DNA of 6,404 nt from an uncultured Marinilabiliales bacterium (GCA_937877575.1 CALFIZ010000073.1:1-6404), one strand, 5' to 3'. Shown: positions 1-5,747, counted from the first letter of the stretch. The notes: a model not told the origin generated them from the letters alone. Program-made: numbers and translations.

Positions 1-20
1 GACGTGTGCTCTTCCGATCT
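1..20 (+). other. Illumina sequencing adapter remnant at contig edge
   Basis: The first 20 bases, GACGTGTGCTCTTCCGATCT, are identical to the 3' end of the standard Illumina TruSeq read-2 adapter, as I know it. They are therefore almost certainly untrimmed library adapter, not genomic DNA. Read in frame with the downstream gene they encode the tell-tale residues CSSDL, which would produce a false N-terminal extension of the shikimate kinase if a GTG start at position 4 were accepted. Genuine sequence appears to begin at about base 21. Confidence 0.95.
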
Positions 21-48
21 AGGAGCATATTTCATCAAGAATATATTC

Positions 49-576
49 ATGAACCGTTTCTTCATTATCGGCTATCCATGCTGCGGTAAAACCCGTTTTT
101 CACGGCAGGCAGCCTCCCATCTCAACATTCCTTTCTTCGATTCGGATGTTTTGGTCGAAATGGCTTATAATATGCCCATTGTCAACATTTTTAAAATCAT
201 GGGGGAAGAGGCTTTCAGAGAAAAGGAACATGAGATAATCTTGGATTTCTGCAACAACCGCGACAACTATATCATGGCTACCGGCGGCGGACTCCCATGT
301 TTCTACGACAACATGGAGGTGATGAACAATGCAGGTGTTACGATTTTTATTAAAGCTCCGGCTGAAACACTTGCAATGAGAAATCTTCATGCCAAACATC
401 TGCGCCCTAAGTTCATGGGAATGAATGAAGAGCAGATATTGCAGGTAATCAGGACCGAACTCCTGCAAAGAGAGACGGTTTATTCCAAGGCAAAGTTTGT
501 AATTGACGGTACGACAAACAATTGCGCCCGGCAAATCGAAGAAATCATTGCCGGGGTGAATAATCATCCGTCTTAA
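49..576 (+). CDS. aroK: Shikimate kinase (AroK-like)
   Basis: Predicted cytoplasmic enzyme that phosphorylates shikimate to shikimate 3-phosphate using ATP, the fifth step of the chorismate pathway to aromatic amino acids. The 175-residue product has the usual family length. It shows a P-loop GYPCCGKT (residues 8-15), the shikimate/Mg site DSD (31-33), GEEAFREKE (52-60), the glycine-rich ATGGGLPCF (77-85), a lid arginine in LRPKF (118-122) and the closing RETVYSKA (141-148). The ATG at 49 is chosen because the frame upstream runs straight into adapter and the family begins just before the P-loop. The P-loop is unusual: Pro-Cys-Cys replaces the common Met-Gly-x, and RPKF replaces the common RPLL. 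It could be a diverged paralogue; nucleotide and shikimate residues are nevertheless retained. Its stop lies 3 bases from the stop of the convergent permease gene. Its promoter lies off the contig. Confidence 0.88.
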   Translation: MNRFFIIGYPCCGKTRFSRQAASHLNIPFFDSDVLVEMAYNMPIVNIFKIMGEEAFREKEHEIILDFCNNRDNYIMATGGGLPCFYDNMEVMNNAGVTIFIKAPAETLAMRNLHAKHLRPKFMGMNEEQILQVIRTELLQRETVYSKAKFVIDGTTNNCARQIEEIIAGVNNHPS

Positions 577-579
577 ATG

Positions 580-1389
580 CTATCGGATACGTCTTTTGCC
601 GGTTGACAGGGCAATGATGGCATAAATCAAGGTCAGTATGATTATGATGGTGGCTCCGGACGGAATGTTAATCCACCATGACAGCAATATGCCCCCGATA
701 CATGCAATCATGTTGAACAGAAATGAATAAAGAAATATCCCCTTTAAACTGTGAGTGATGTTGTCGGCTGCAGACTGACCGATGCAAAGCATTGATATTA
801 CGAGTACTATGCCGACAATACGTATGCTTATGACTATCGTCAGTGCCGTCAGTATCATAAGAATCATGTTGTGTAACCTTACATTTATGTGCTGCGAAAC
901 GGCATATTGCTCATCAAAGGCGATATATAAAATCTTCCTGTAATTTATTGTAAACCAAATTATTAGAAATACTGAAAGAATGGCTGAGGATATTATGTCA
1001 GCGGTGTTGGTTGCAAGAATGCTTCCGAACAAATAACCAAGCAAATCCGGTGCGTATCCGTCACTCAGGGAGATAAACAGAATCCCCAATGCCATCCCTA
1101 CCGACCAGAACATTCCTATCGCTGAATCTTCGCGGAGCTTGCCCTTGTTGGAAAGCATTTCTATTCCAACTGCTGTTGCGACTGCAAATGTTGCACTGCC
1201 GAGAATCGGACTGAATCCCAACAAGTACGCAAGTCCTATTCCTCCAAATGAAGCATGAGTGATGCCTCCGCTTATGAGCACTTTGCGCTTTATGACTACC
1301 CAACTGCCTATCAATGCGCTGGATATGCTGCATAATATACTTATTATCAGTGCGTTGACTATGAATGTGTATGAAAAAAACTCAGACAT
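580..1389 (-). CDS. Metal-ion ABC transporter permease (ABC-3 family, zinc/manganese type)
   Basis: Inner-membrane subunit of a transition-metal importer of the ZnuB/TroC/MntB family, forming the channel for metal delivered by the substrate-binding protein. The 269-residue product is strongly hydrophobic, with about seven or eight predicted membrane segments (roughly residues 9-33, 48-76, 90-108, 116-148, 175-208, 218-239 and 244-262; the fourth and fifth may each contain two). The family signature RKVLISGGITHASFGGIGLA (35-54) is clear, where most members read SHAS. A cytoplasmic coupling-loop sequence FDEQYAVSQHINV spans 158-170, and VGIVLVISMLCIGQSAA (192-208) is also typical. Its ATG overlaps the end of the ATPase gene by 8 bases, so translation is probably coupled. 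It is the last gene of the three-gene operon, and no terminator hairpin follows before it meets aroK. The metal (Zn, Mn or Fe) cannot be settled from sequence. Confidence 0.9.
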   Translation of the reverse strand: MSEFFSYTFIVNALIISILCSISSALIGSWVVIKRKVLISGGITHASFGGIGLAYLLGFSPILGSATFAVATAVGIEMLSNKGKLREDSAIGMFWSVGMALGILFISLSDGYAPDLLGYLFGSILATNTADIISSAILSVFLIIWFTINYRKILYIAFDEQYAVSQHINVRLHNMILMILTALTIVISIRIVGIVLVISMLCIGQSAADNITHSLKGIFLYSFLFNMIACIGGILLSWWINIPSGATIIIILTLIYAIIALSTGKRRIR

Positions 1390-2131
1390 TGTTATGATGT
1401 TTTAAAACAGTGTGCGGAACGTCACCATGCGCTATTATCTGGATAGGACACCGGTATTGCGACAGCAGCTCTTCGGTGATTGCATTCGATTCATGATGGT
1501 AAAGCCCTTTATTGACACATGCGAAGGATTTTACATATTGCGAGATTGTACCGATGTCGTGTGAAACAAGCATTATTGCTTTTACATCGGATTCTTTGCT
1601 GAGATATTGGAACAGTTCAAACTCGCTTTCCTTGTCAATGTAAGTGTTCGGCTCATCGAGAAGCAGCAGGTCCGGCTTCGAGATGAGAGAGCGGCACAGC
1701 AGCGTTTTTTGAAACTGTCCGCCTGAAATCTGCCCCGGAGTCTTTTCGACTATAGAGTCGATATTCATCTTTTGTGTGAGTTCATCGAACCGGCTTCTGT
1801 ACTTGTTAATCAGGTGTTTCTCTGACTTGTCTGTAAATTTCATCAGACCGGAGTAAATCACTTCCCTGACTGTTATTGGGAACATCCTGTCGATGTCGGA
1901 CTGTTGCGGCAGATATCCGATGTTGAGACCTTCGGAAATATTGATGCTGCCTTTGTCAGGCTTTTTCAACCCGAGTATCAGCTTAAGCAGTGTGGTCTTT
2001 CCACCGCCGTTTGGCCCTATCACCCCGATAAAATCACCGTCTTTGATGTTTAGGGAAACATCATCGAGCGCTTTCACTCCGTCATACGAAGCGGAGACAT
2101 GGCTTATTTCAATAAAATTCCGTGCGGTCAT
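1382..2131 (-). CDS. Metal-ion ABC transporter ATP-binding protein (zinc/manganese type)
   Basis: Cytoplasmic ATPase that powers the metal importer encoded by the flanking genes. The 249-residue product has a complete ABC domain: Walker A GPNGGGKTT (39-47), Q-loop Gln76 in YLPQQ, signature ISGGQ (135-139, Ile for the usual Leu), Walker B LLLLDEP (155-161), D-loop NTYID (162-166) and switch His191 in VSHD. The D-loop NTYID differs from the common TTGVD, but from memory such variants are normal in the Bacteroidota branch of this family. The C-terminal tail (about 203-249) is rich in Cys and His (ACVN, YHH, HGDVPH, LKHH). Such tails are common in zinc/manganese ABC ATPases and may bind metal, which is inference. 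The ATG overlaps the stop of the binding-protein gene in an ATGA, and the frame overlaps the permease gene by 8 bases. It is the middle gene of the operon. Confidence 0.93.
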   Translation of the reverse strand: MTARNFIEISHVSASYDGVKALDDVSLNIKDGDFIGVIGPNGGGKTTLLKLILGLKKPDKGSINISEGLNIGYLPQQSDIDRMFPITVREVIYSGLMKFTDKSEKHLINKYRSRFDELTQKMNIDSIVEKTPGQISGGQFQKTLLCRSLISKPDLLLLDEPNTYIDKESEFELFQYLSKESDVKAIMLVSHDIGTISQYVKSFACVNKGLYHHESNAITEELLSQYRCPIQIIAHGDVPHTVLKHHNNV

Positions 2132-2997
2132 CTTGTCAGTATCTTTGCGATTTTTACCATGTTTTCACACCAGTCGTGGGCCATCGGGTCATAACATACT
2201 GCGGCTGCTCCGATTTCATCGGCTATATTTTTGACTGAAGTGCCTGCATATTGTGACTGGTATAAAATCACTTTGATGTTATTGTCTTTTGCAAATGTCA
2301 CTATTTCAGCTATATGTGAGGCTGATGGCTCTTTGCCGTTATCTTCGATTGCGACTTGGTTAAGACCGTAGTGATGTGCAAAATAAGTCAGTGCCGGATG
2401 GTAAACCAGAAATGAATCGTTGTTTTTATCTGCCAATATTCCGGCCACTTTCCTGTCTGTGTCTATTATTCTCTCCCGAAGTGACATGTAGTTTTCATAG
2501 TAGGTGTCCTTGTTCGCCGTATCGTATCCGGCTATGGTGTTGTAGATGTTTTCGGCGATGACAAGTGCTTCGGAAGGGGAGAGCCAATAGTGCGGGTCGG
2601 CGCCATGGTATTCGCCGTTGTGATAATGCCCGCCTATTTTTTCGATATTTTCTGAGACATCTGTGAATTTGCAGTCCTTTGCAAGAGATTTGAATCTTTG
2701 CGTCCATGAATCTTCAAATCCGATGTTGCCTGTTTCGAAGTAAATGCATGCATCGGAAACATCCCTCAGATTCTGTGTGGTGGGTTCATAGCTCGTATGA
2801 TTGGCGTTGGATGGGATGATTGCGATAACCTGCCATGTGTCGCCGACAATCGATTCAATGAAATACTGTATCGGAACTATACTTGTGGCTATTATTCGTT
2901 TGTTACTGTCTCTGTGTGAGTTGCAGCCACATAATGATATAAGCAGGCATGCTGTAAGTATGTATGTCAATGGTTTTTTCGTCGGATTATCTTTCAT
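2128..2997 (-). CDS. Metal-binding substrate-binding lipoprotein of ABC transporter (ZnuA/TroA family)
   Basis: Periplasmic cluster A-I binding protein that captures a divalent metal, probably Zn2+ or Mn2+, and hands it to the permease. The 289-residue product begins with a signal peptide, basic KK at 7-8 and a hydrophobic stretch 10-24, ending in a lipobox-like LCGC with Cys25 the likely lipidated residue. Family motifs follow: NHTSYEPT (66-73), ETGNIGFEDSW (88-98), DPHYWLSP (134-141), YHPALTYFAHHYGL (199-212), DNGKEPSASH (219-228) and YDPMAHDW (269-276). Likely metal ligands are His136, His200 and Asp270. His67 sits near the first ligand position but is offset by one residue from the usual PHxYEP pattern. 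A short His-rich loop (His124, His126, His131) precedes the second ligand, as in many zinc-binding members. It is the first gene of the operon, and no clear Shine-Dalgarno sequence precedes its ATG. Confidence 0.9.
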   Translation of the reverse strand: MKDNPTKKPLTYILTACLLISLCGCNSHRDSNKRIIATSIVPIQYFIESIVGDTWQVIAIIPSNANHTSYEPTTQNLRDVSDACIYFETGNIGFEDSWTQRFKSLAKDCKFTDVSENIEKIGGHYHNGEYHGADPHYWLSPSEALVIAENIYNTIAGYDTANKDTYYENYMSLRERIIDTDRKVAGILADKNNDSFLVYHPALTYFAHHYGLNQVAIEDNGKEPSASHIAEIVTFAKDNNIKVILYQSQYAGTSVKNIADEIGAAAVCYDPMAHDWCENMVKIAKILTR

Positions 2998-3022
2998 ACA
3001 GTTTGTTTCTCAAATGACGATG

Positions 3023-3030
3023 CGAAAATA
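3023..3030 (-). promoter_or_regulatory. Putative -7 element of the metal transporter operon
   Basis: On the - strand these bases read TATTTTCG, one mismatch from the Bacteroidota -7 consensus TAnnTTTG. They lie 25 bases upstream of the ATG of the binding-protein gene. No convincing -33 TTTG is visible, since the upstream DNA is a run of A and T. I see no recognisable Zur- or MntR-type operator. The position directly between the divergent operon and the tRNA-Gln promoter supports a promoter here, but the match is weak. Confidence 0.35.
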
Positions 3031-3069
3031 ATTTTTTTTTGTCAGAGAAAAAAATTTTAAAAAAAAGTC

Positions 3070-3096
3070 TTGATATTAAAAAAAACACTATTTTTG
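3070..3096 (+). promoter_or_regulatory. Bacteroidota-type promoter of tRNA-Gln
   Basis: TATTTTTG at 3089-3096 is a perfect match to the -7 consensus TAnnTTTG and is followed by C. A TTG at 3070-3072, 16 bases upstream, can serve as the -33 element, though this spacing is slightly short. The -7 element ends 13 bases before the mature 5' end of the tRNA, which implies a very short leader removed by RNase P. Confidence 0.65.
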
Positions 3097-3109
3097 CACA
3101 TCGAAATTT

Positions 3110-3180
3110 TGTCCCATGGTGTAATGGTAACACTACAGATTCTGGTCCTGTCATTGAAGGTTCGAGTCCTTCTGGGACAA
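3110..3180 (+). tRNA. tRNA-Gln (anticodon CTG)
   Basis: A full cloverleaf of 71 bases can be folded by hand. The acceptor stem TGTCCCA (3110-3116) pairs with TGGGACA (3173-3179), leaving discriminator A3180. The D stem is GTGT/ACAC (3119-3122 with 3130-3133). The anticodon stem is 3135-3139 with 3147-3151 around loop TTCTGGT, placing anticodon CTG at 3142-3144 (reads CAG, glutamine). The T arm is GAAGG/CCTTC around TTCGAGT (3156-3172). The last anticodon-stem pair, position 31-39, is an A-C mismatch (A3139, C3147). CCA is not encoded and must be added after transcription. The terminator begins almost directly after the tRNA. Confidence 0.95.
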
Positions 3181-3182
3181 CA

Positions 3183-3210
3183 AAAAAACCCGCTGGAAAG
3201 CGGGTTTTTT
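3183..3210. terminator. Bidirectional intrinsic terminator between tRNA-Gln and rmlB
   Basis: The stem CCCGCT (3189-3194) pairs perfectly with AGCGGG (3199-3204) around a GGAA loop. It is flanked by six A on the left and six T on the right, so the hairpin has a U-tract on either strand. It ends transcription of tRNA-Gln on the + strand, starting 2 bases after the tRNA, and of rmlA-rmlB on the - strand, whose stop codon is at 3215, 4 bases away. Confidence 0.9.
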
Positions 3211-3214
3211 GTTA

Positions 3215-4342
3215 CTATCTGTTAAGATACATTTCTTCGTAATATTTCTGGTAATCTCCGCTTGTGATGGTGTCCATCCATTCCTGGTTGTTGAGATACC
3301 ATCTGACGGTTTTCTCTATTCCCTCTTCAAACTGGAGTGAAGGTTTCCATCCCAGTTCGCGTTTCAGTTTGGTGCTGTCAATTGCATAGCGCAGGTCGTG
3401 GCCTGCACGGTCAGTTACAAACGTTATCAAGTCCAAATCTGCACCTTCCGGACGGTTAAGGAGTCGGTCAACTGTCTTGATGAGCACTTTGATAAGGTCT
3501 ATGTTCTTCCATTCGTTGAAGCCGCCGATGTTGTATGTTTCATTGATTTTGCCGTTATGGAATATCGTGTCGATGGCGCGTGCGTGATCCTCAACATACA
3601 GCCAGTCGCGGACATTTTCACCTTTTCCATAGACCGGCAGGGGCTTACGGTGGCGTATATTATTAATAAATAGAGGTATCAGCTTTTCAGGGAACTGGTA
3701 GGGACCGTAGTTGTTTGAGCAGTTGGTGACAATTGTCGGCAGGCTGTATGTGTCATGAAAGGCGCGCACGAAATGGTCGCTTGAGGCTTTTGATGCGGAA
3801 TATGGACTGTGAGGCTGGTATTTGTTGCTCTCCGTGAAAAAGTCCTTGCCATAGACCTCGTGTTCTGAGATGTCCGATTTCATTCCTTCCGGATTTGTCA
3901 TTTCAAGGGCTCCATACACTTCATCCGTGGAAATATGGTAGAATCTGAAATCGCTCATCTGCTTTTTCCCTTCGGCGGTTTGCTCTATCCAGTAGGTCTT
4001 TGCCGCCTGAAGCATTGAGAGTGTGCCGATAACATTGGTCTGCGCAAAAGTGAACGGGTCTTTGATACTGCGGTCAACGTGACTTTCCGCTGCCAGATGG
4101 ATTACACCGTCAACATCATATTTGCGGAAAATGCCGAGAATGGTGTCAAGGTCGCATATATCGGCTTTAATAAATGTGTAATTAGACCTGTTCTCTACAT
4201 CTTTCAGGTTGGCAAGGTTGCCGGCGTACGTGAGTTTGTCCACATTGATTATGTGATAGTCGGGATATTTGTTGACGAAAAGTCTTACCACATGGTTGCC
4301 TATAAACCCGGCTCCTCCGGTTATTATGATATTCTTTTTCAT
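3215..4342 (-). CDS. rmlB: dTDP-glucose 4,6-dehydratase
   Basis: Cytoplasmic NAD+-dependent enzyme that converts dTDP-glucose to dTDP-4-keto-6-deoxyglucose, the second step towards dTDP-L-rhamnose and other deoxysugars for surface polysaccharide. The 375-residue product is an extended short-chain dehydrogenase. Motifs are TGGAGFIG (8-15) for NAD+, Asp35 at the end of the second beta strand, HLAAESHVDRS (82-92), the catalytic triplet Thr139-Asp140-Glu141 in HISTDEVYG, and Tyr181/Lys185 in YSASK. NCSNNYGPYQFPEKLIP then follows. The ATG at 4342 is preferred because the protein then starts MKKNIIITGG as the family does and lies 10 bases after the rmlA stop. An alternative ATG at 4384 would add 14 residues and overlap rmlA by 32 bases. 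AGGAA on the - strand (4361-4365) is 18 bases upstream of the chosen ATG, too far for a standard ribosome site. It is the second gene of the rmlAB operon. Confidence 0.95.
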   Translation of the reverse strand: MKKNIIITGGAGFIGNHVVRLFVNKYPDYHIINVDKLTYAGNLANLKDVENRSNYTFIKADICDLDTILGIFRKYDVDGVIHLAAESHVDRSIKDPFTFAQTNVIGTLSMLQAAKTYWIEQTAEGKKQMSDFRFYHISTDEVYGALEMTNPEGMKSDISEHEVYGKDFFTESNKYQPHSPYSASKASSDHFVRAFHDTYSLPTIVTNCSNNYGPYQFPEKLIPLFINNIRHRKPLPVYGKGENVRDWLYVEDHARAIDTIFHNGKINETYNIGGFNEWKNIDLIKVLIKTVDRLLNRPEGADLDLITFVTDRAGHDLRYAIDSTKLKRELGWKPSLQFEEGIEKTVRWYLNNQEWMDTITSGDYQKYYEEMYLNR

Positions 4343-4352
4343 GTTTCTGGTT

Positions 4353-5249
4353 TTATATTTTTCCTGTATTTTTTTTGATTTCAATTAGTTTCAGCAGGTA
4401 TTGTCCATATTCATTTTTTGCCATAGTCTGTGCCATTTCGGTCATCTTCTCGTCGGAAATCCATCCCTGTCGGTATGCGATTCCTTCTAAGCAGCCTATT
4501 TTCAGGCCCGTACGTTTTTCAATGACTTCCACAAAAGTGGACGCTTCCGACAGGGAGTCGTGAGTTCCGGTGTCGAGCCATGCAAAACCGCGTCCCAAAC
4601 ACTGTAGCATCAGTTCGCCATCATTGAGGAACCATTGGTTGACCGTGGTTATTTCCAGTTCGCCGCGCGCCGAAGGTTTGATTTTCTTTGCAATGTCAAC
4701 GACTTTGTTGGGATAGAAATAAAGTCCCACCACTGCGTAGTTCGATTTGGGCTGTGAAGGCTTCTCCTCTATTGACAATACATTGCCTTTGCTGTCAAAT
4801 TCAGCGACCCCATAGCGTTCAGGGTCAGCAACCCAATAGCCGAAAACCGTCGCCTTGTGCTCGGTTTCCGCCGCTGTCACAGAATTCTTCAACATTCTGA
4901 CAAAACCGTTGCCATAGAAAATATTGTCGCCGAGCACTAAGCATACGCTGTCGTCACCGATAAATTCCTCACCTATTATAAATGCCTGGGCAAGACCATC
5001 GGGCGAAGGCTGTTCAGCATATTCAATATGTATGCCGTAGTCGGAACCGTCGCCGAGCAGCCGCTTGAACCCCGGCAAATCGTAGGGCGTTGAAATGACG
5101 AGAATATCACGAATGCCTGCCAGCATCAGCACTGATATCGGATAATAAACCATCGGCTTGTCGTAAATCGGTAATAGCTGTTTACTCACACCTTTGGTGA
5201 TAGGGTAGAGACGGGGGCCGGGACCTCCGGCAAGAACGATACCTTTCAT
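4353..5249 (-). CDS. rmlA: Glucose-1-phosphate thymidylyltransferase
   Basis: Cytoplasmic nucleotidyltransferase that joins dTTP and glucose 1-phosphate to give dTDP-glucose and pyrophosphate, supplying substrate to RmlB encoded just downstream. The 298-residue product matches the family's usual length of about 290. Visible motifs are KGIVLAGGPGPRLYPIT (2-18), KQLLPIYDKPM (23-33), QPSPDGLAQAFIIGEEFI (80-97), Mg-binding Asp108 in LGDNIFYG, DPERYGVAEFD (142-152), EEKPSQPKSNYAVVGLYFY (161-179), GELEITTVNQ (196-205) and the second metal Asp226 in WLDTGTH. The ATG at 5249 is chosen because MKGIVLAGG is the normal start; an upstream ATG at 5279 would add ten atypical residues and lie inside the likely promoter. 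The nucleotide loop reads GGPGPR, where GGSGTR is usual, although Gly9, Gly11, Arg13 and Lys23 are retained. rmlC and rmlD are not in this window. Confidence 0.95.
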   Translation of the reverse strand: MKGIVLAGGPGPRLYPITKGVSKQLLPIYDKPMVYYPISVLMLAGIRDILVISTPYDLPGFKRLLGDGSDYGIHIEYAEQPSPDGLAQAFIIGEEFIGDDSVCLVLGDNIFYGNGFVRMLKNSVTAAETEHKATVFGYWVADPERYGVAEFDSKGNVLSIEEKPSQPKSNYAVVGLYFYPNKVVDIAKKIKPSARGELEITTVNQWFLNDGELMLQCLGRGFAWLDTGTHDSLSEASTFVEVIEKRTGLKIGCLEGIAYRQGWISDEKMTEMAQTMAKNEYGQYLLKLIEIKKNTGKI

Positions 5250-5276
5250 ATATTGTATATTCGTTTTTACAATTTG

Positions 5277-5307
5277 CAAATTTCAGCAAAAAATTTGAAG
5301 TATGCAA
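5277..5307 (-). promoter_or_regulatory. Putative promoter of rmlA-rmlB
   Basis: On the - strand, GAAATTTG (5284-5277) matches five of six fixed bases of the TAnnTTTG -7 element. A TTG (5307-5305) lies 20 bases upstream as a -33 element, a normal spacing for Bacteroidota. The -7 element ends 27 bases before the rmlA ATG at 5249. The match is imperfect in an A/T-rich region, so chance is possible. Confidence 0.4.
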
Positions 5308-5310
5308 TAA

Positions 5311-5327
5311 TAGTAAAAAAATTACTA
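5311..5327. promoter_or_regulatory. Operator-like inverted repeat overlapping the desulfoferrodoxin promoter
   Basis: TAGTAA (5311-5316), five A, then TTACTA (5322-5327) form a perfect 6-bp inverted repeat with a 5-base spacer. Its last two bases are the first two of the -7 element of the desulfoferrodoxin gene, where a bound dimeric repressor would block RNA polymerase. It also lies just upstream of the rmlA promoter. I do not recognise it as a known PerR, Fur or OxyR box, so the regulator is unknown. Confidence 0.4.
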
Positions 5328-5333
5328 CTTTTG
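5326..5333 (+). promoter_or_regulatory. Bacteroidota -7 promoter element of the desulfoferrodoxin gene
   Basis: TACTTTTG is a perfect match to TAnnTTTG and is followed by CG. It ends 33 bases before the ATG at 5367, giving a leader of roughly 28 bases if transcription starts about 5 bases downstream. No good TTG/TTTG is found at the expected 17-22 base spacing. The nearest TTTG (5294-5297) is 28 bases upstream, so the -33 contact may be weak or replaced by an activator. Confidence 0.6.
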
Positions 5334-5366
5334 CGTCTCATCATTAACTTTTAAATAGTAATCAAA

Positions 5367-5747
5367 ATGGATCTGAAATTTTATCGTTGCAGACATTGTG
5401 GTAACATCATTACCCATCTGCAGGACAGCGGCGTGAGAGTGGTATGCTGTGGCGAACCTATGGAGGAACTTATACCTAATACCAGCGATGGTGCCGGTGA
5501 AAAGCATGTTCCCGTAATAACTGCCGACGGTAATGTGGTTACCGTCAAGGTCGGAAGTGTCGAACACCCTTCCCTTGAGAAGCATTATATAATGTGGATT
5601 GCATTGCAGACCAAGCATGGCGTGCAAATCAAACACCTCAATCCGGGTGATAAACCTGCGGCCCAGTTCGCTCTGACAGACGGTGATGAGGTGGTTGCAG
5701 CATTCGAATATTGCAATCTTCACGGACTATGGAAAAAAGATATCTAA
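5367..5747 (+). CDS. dfx: Desulfoferrodoxin (class I, two-iron superoxide reductase)
   Basis: Cytoplasmic non-haem iron enzyme of anaerobes that reduces superoxide to hydrogen peroxide without releasing oxygen, normally taking electrons from rubredoxin. The 126-residue product has the full two-domain class I layout. The N-terminal desulforedoxin domain has four cysteines for the Fe(SCys)4 centre: Cys8 and Cys11 in CRHC, and Cys27-Cys28 in VVCCGEPM. The C-terminal neelaredoxin domain has EKHVPV (Glu45, Lys46, His47), His67 in VEHP, His73 in KHYIMWI, and Cys116/His119 in CNLHGLWK. This supplies the complete four-His one-Cys catalytic iron site plus the Glu-Lys pair near the substrate. HPSLEKH reads Ser where Met is common, a minor change. 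No Shine-Dalgarno sequence precedes the ATG; the leader is A/T-rich, as usual in Bacteroidota. The gene stands alone between its own promoter and a strong hairpin. No rubredoxin or rubrerythrin gene is nearby. Confidence 0.95.
   Translation: MDLKFYRCRHCGNIITHLQDSGVRVVCCGEPMEELIPNTSDGAGEKHVPVITADGNVVTVKVGSVEHPSLEKHYIMWIALQTKHGVQIKHLNPGDKPAAQFALTDGDEVVAAFEYCNLHGLWKKDI

Noticed and set aside
4..48. N-terminal extension of the shikimate kinase from a GTG at position 4
   Set aside because: It is encoded mainly by the sequencing adapter, and the family starts at the ATG at 49.
100..567. 155-residue open frame on the - strand opposite aroK
   Set aside because: It is a shadow of a gene with clear shikimate kinase motifs and has no recognisable domain.
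2998..3109. Zur or MntR operator upstream of the metal transporter operon
   Set aside because: I looked for a long palindrome in the A/T-rich gap and found only homopolymer runs of A and T, so no site can be supported.
3039..3242. 67-residue + strand frame covering tRNA-Gln
   Set aside because: It translates straight through the tRNA and its terminator, so it cannot be a real protein gene.
4079..4378. 99-residue + strand frame opposite rmlB
   Set aside because: It is antisense to the well-supported NAD-binding half of rmlB and shows no family motif.
4343..4384. Longer rmlB start with 14 extra residues
   Set aside because: The extension is lysine-rich, unlike the family, and overlaps rmlA by 32 bases. 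MKKNIIITGG at 4342 is the usual N-terminus.
5325..5723. 132-residue - strand frame opposite the desulfoferrodoxin gene
   Set aside because: It is antisense to a gene with all metal ligands intact, and its end falls inside that gene's promoter.
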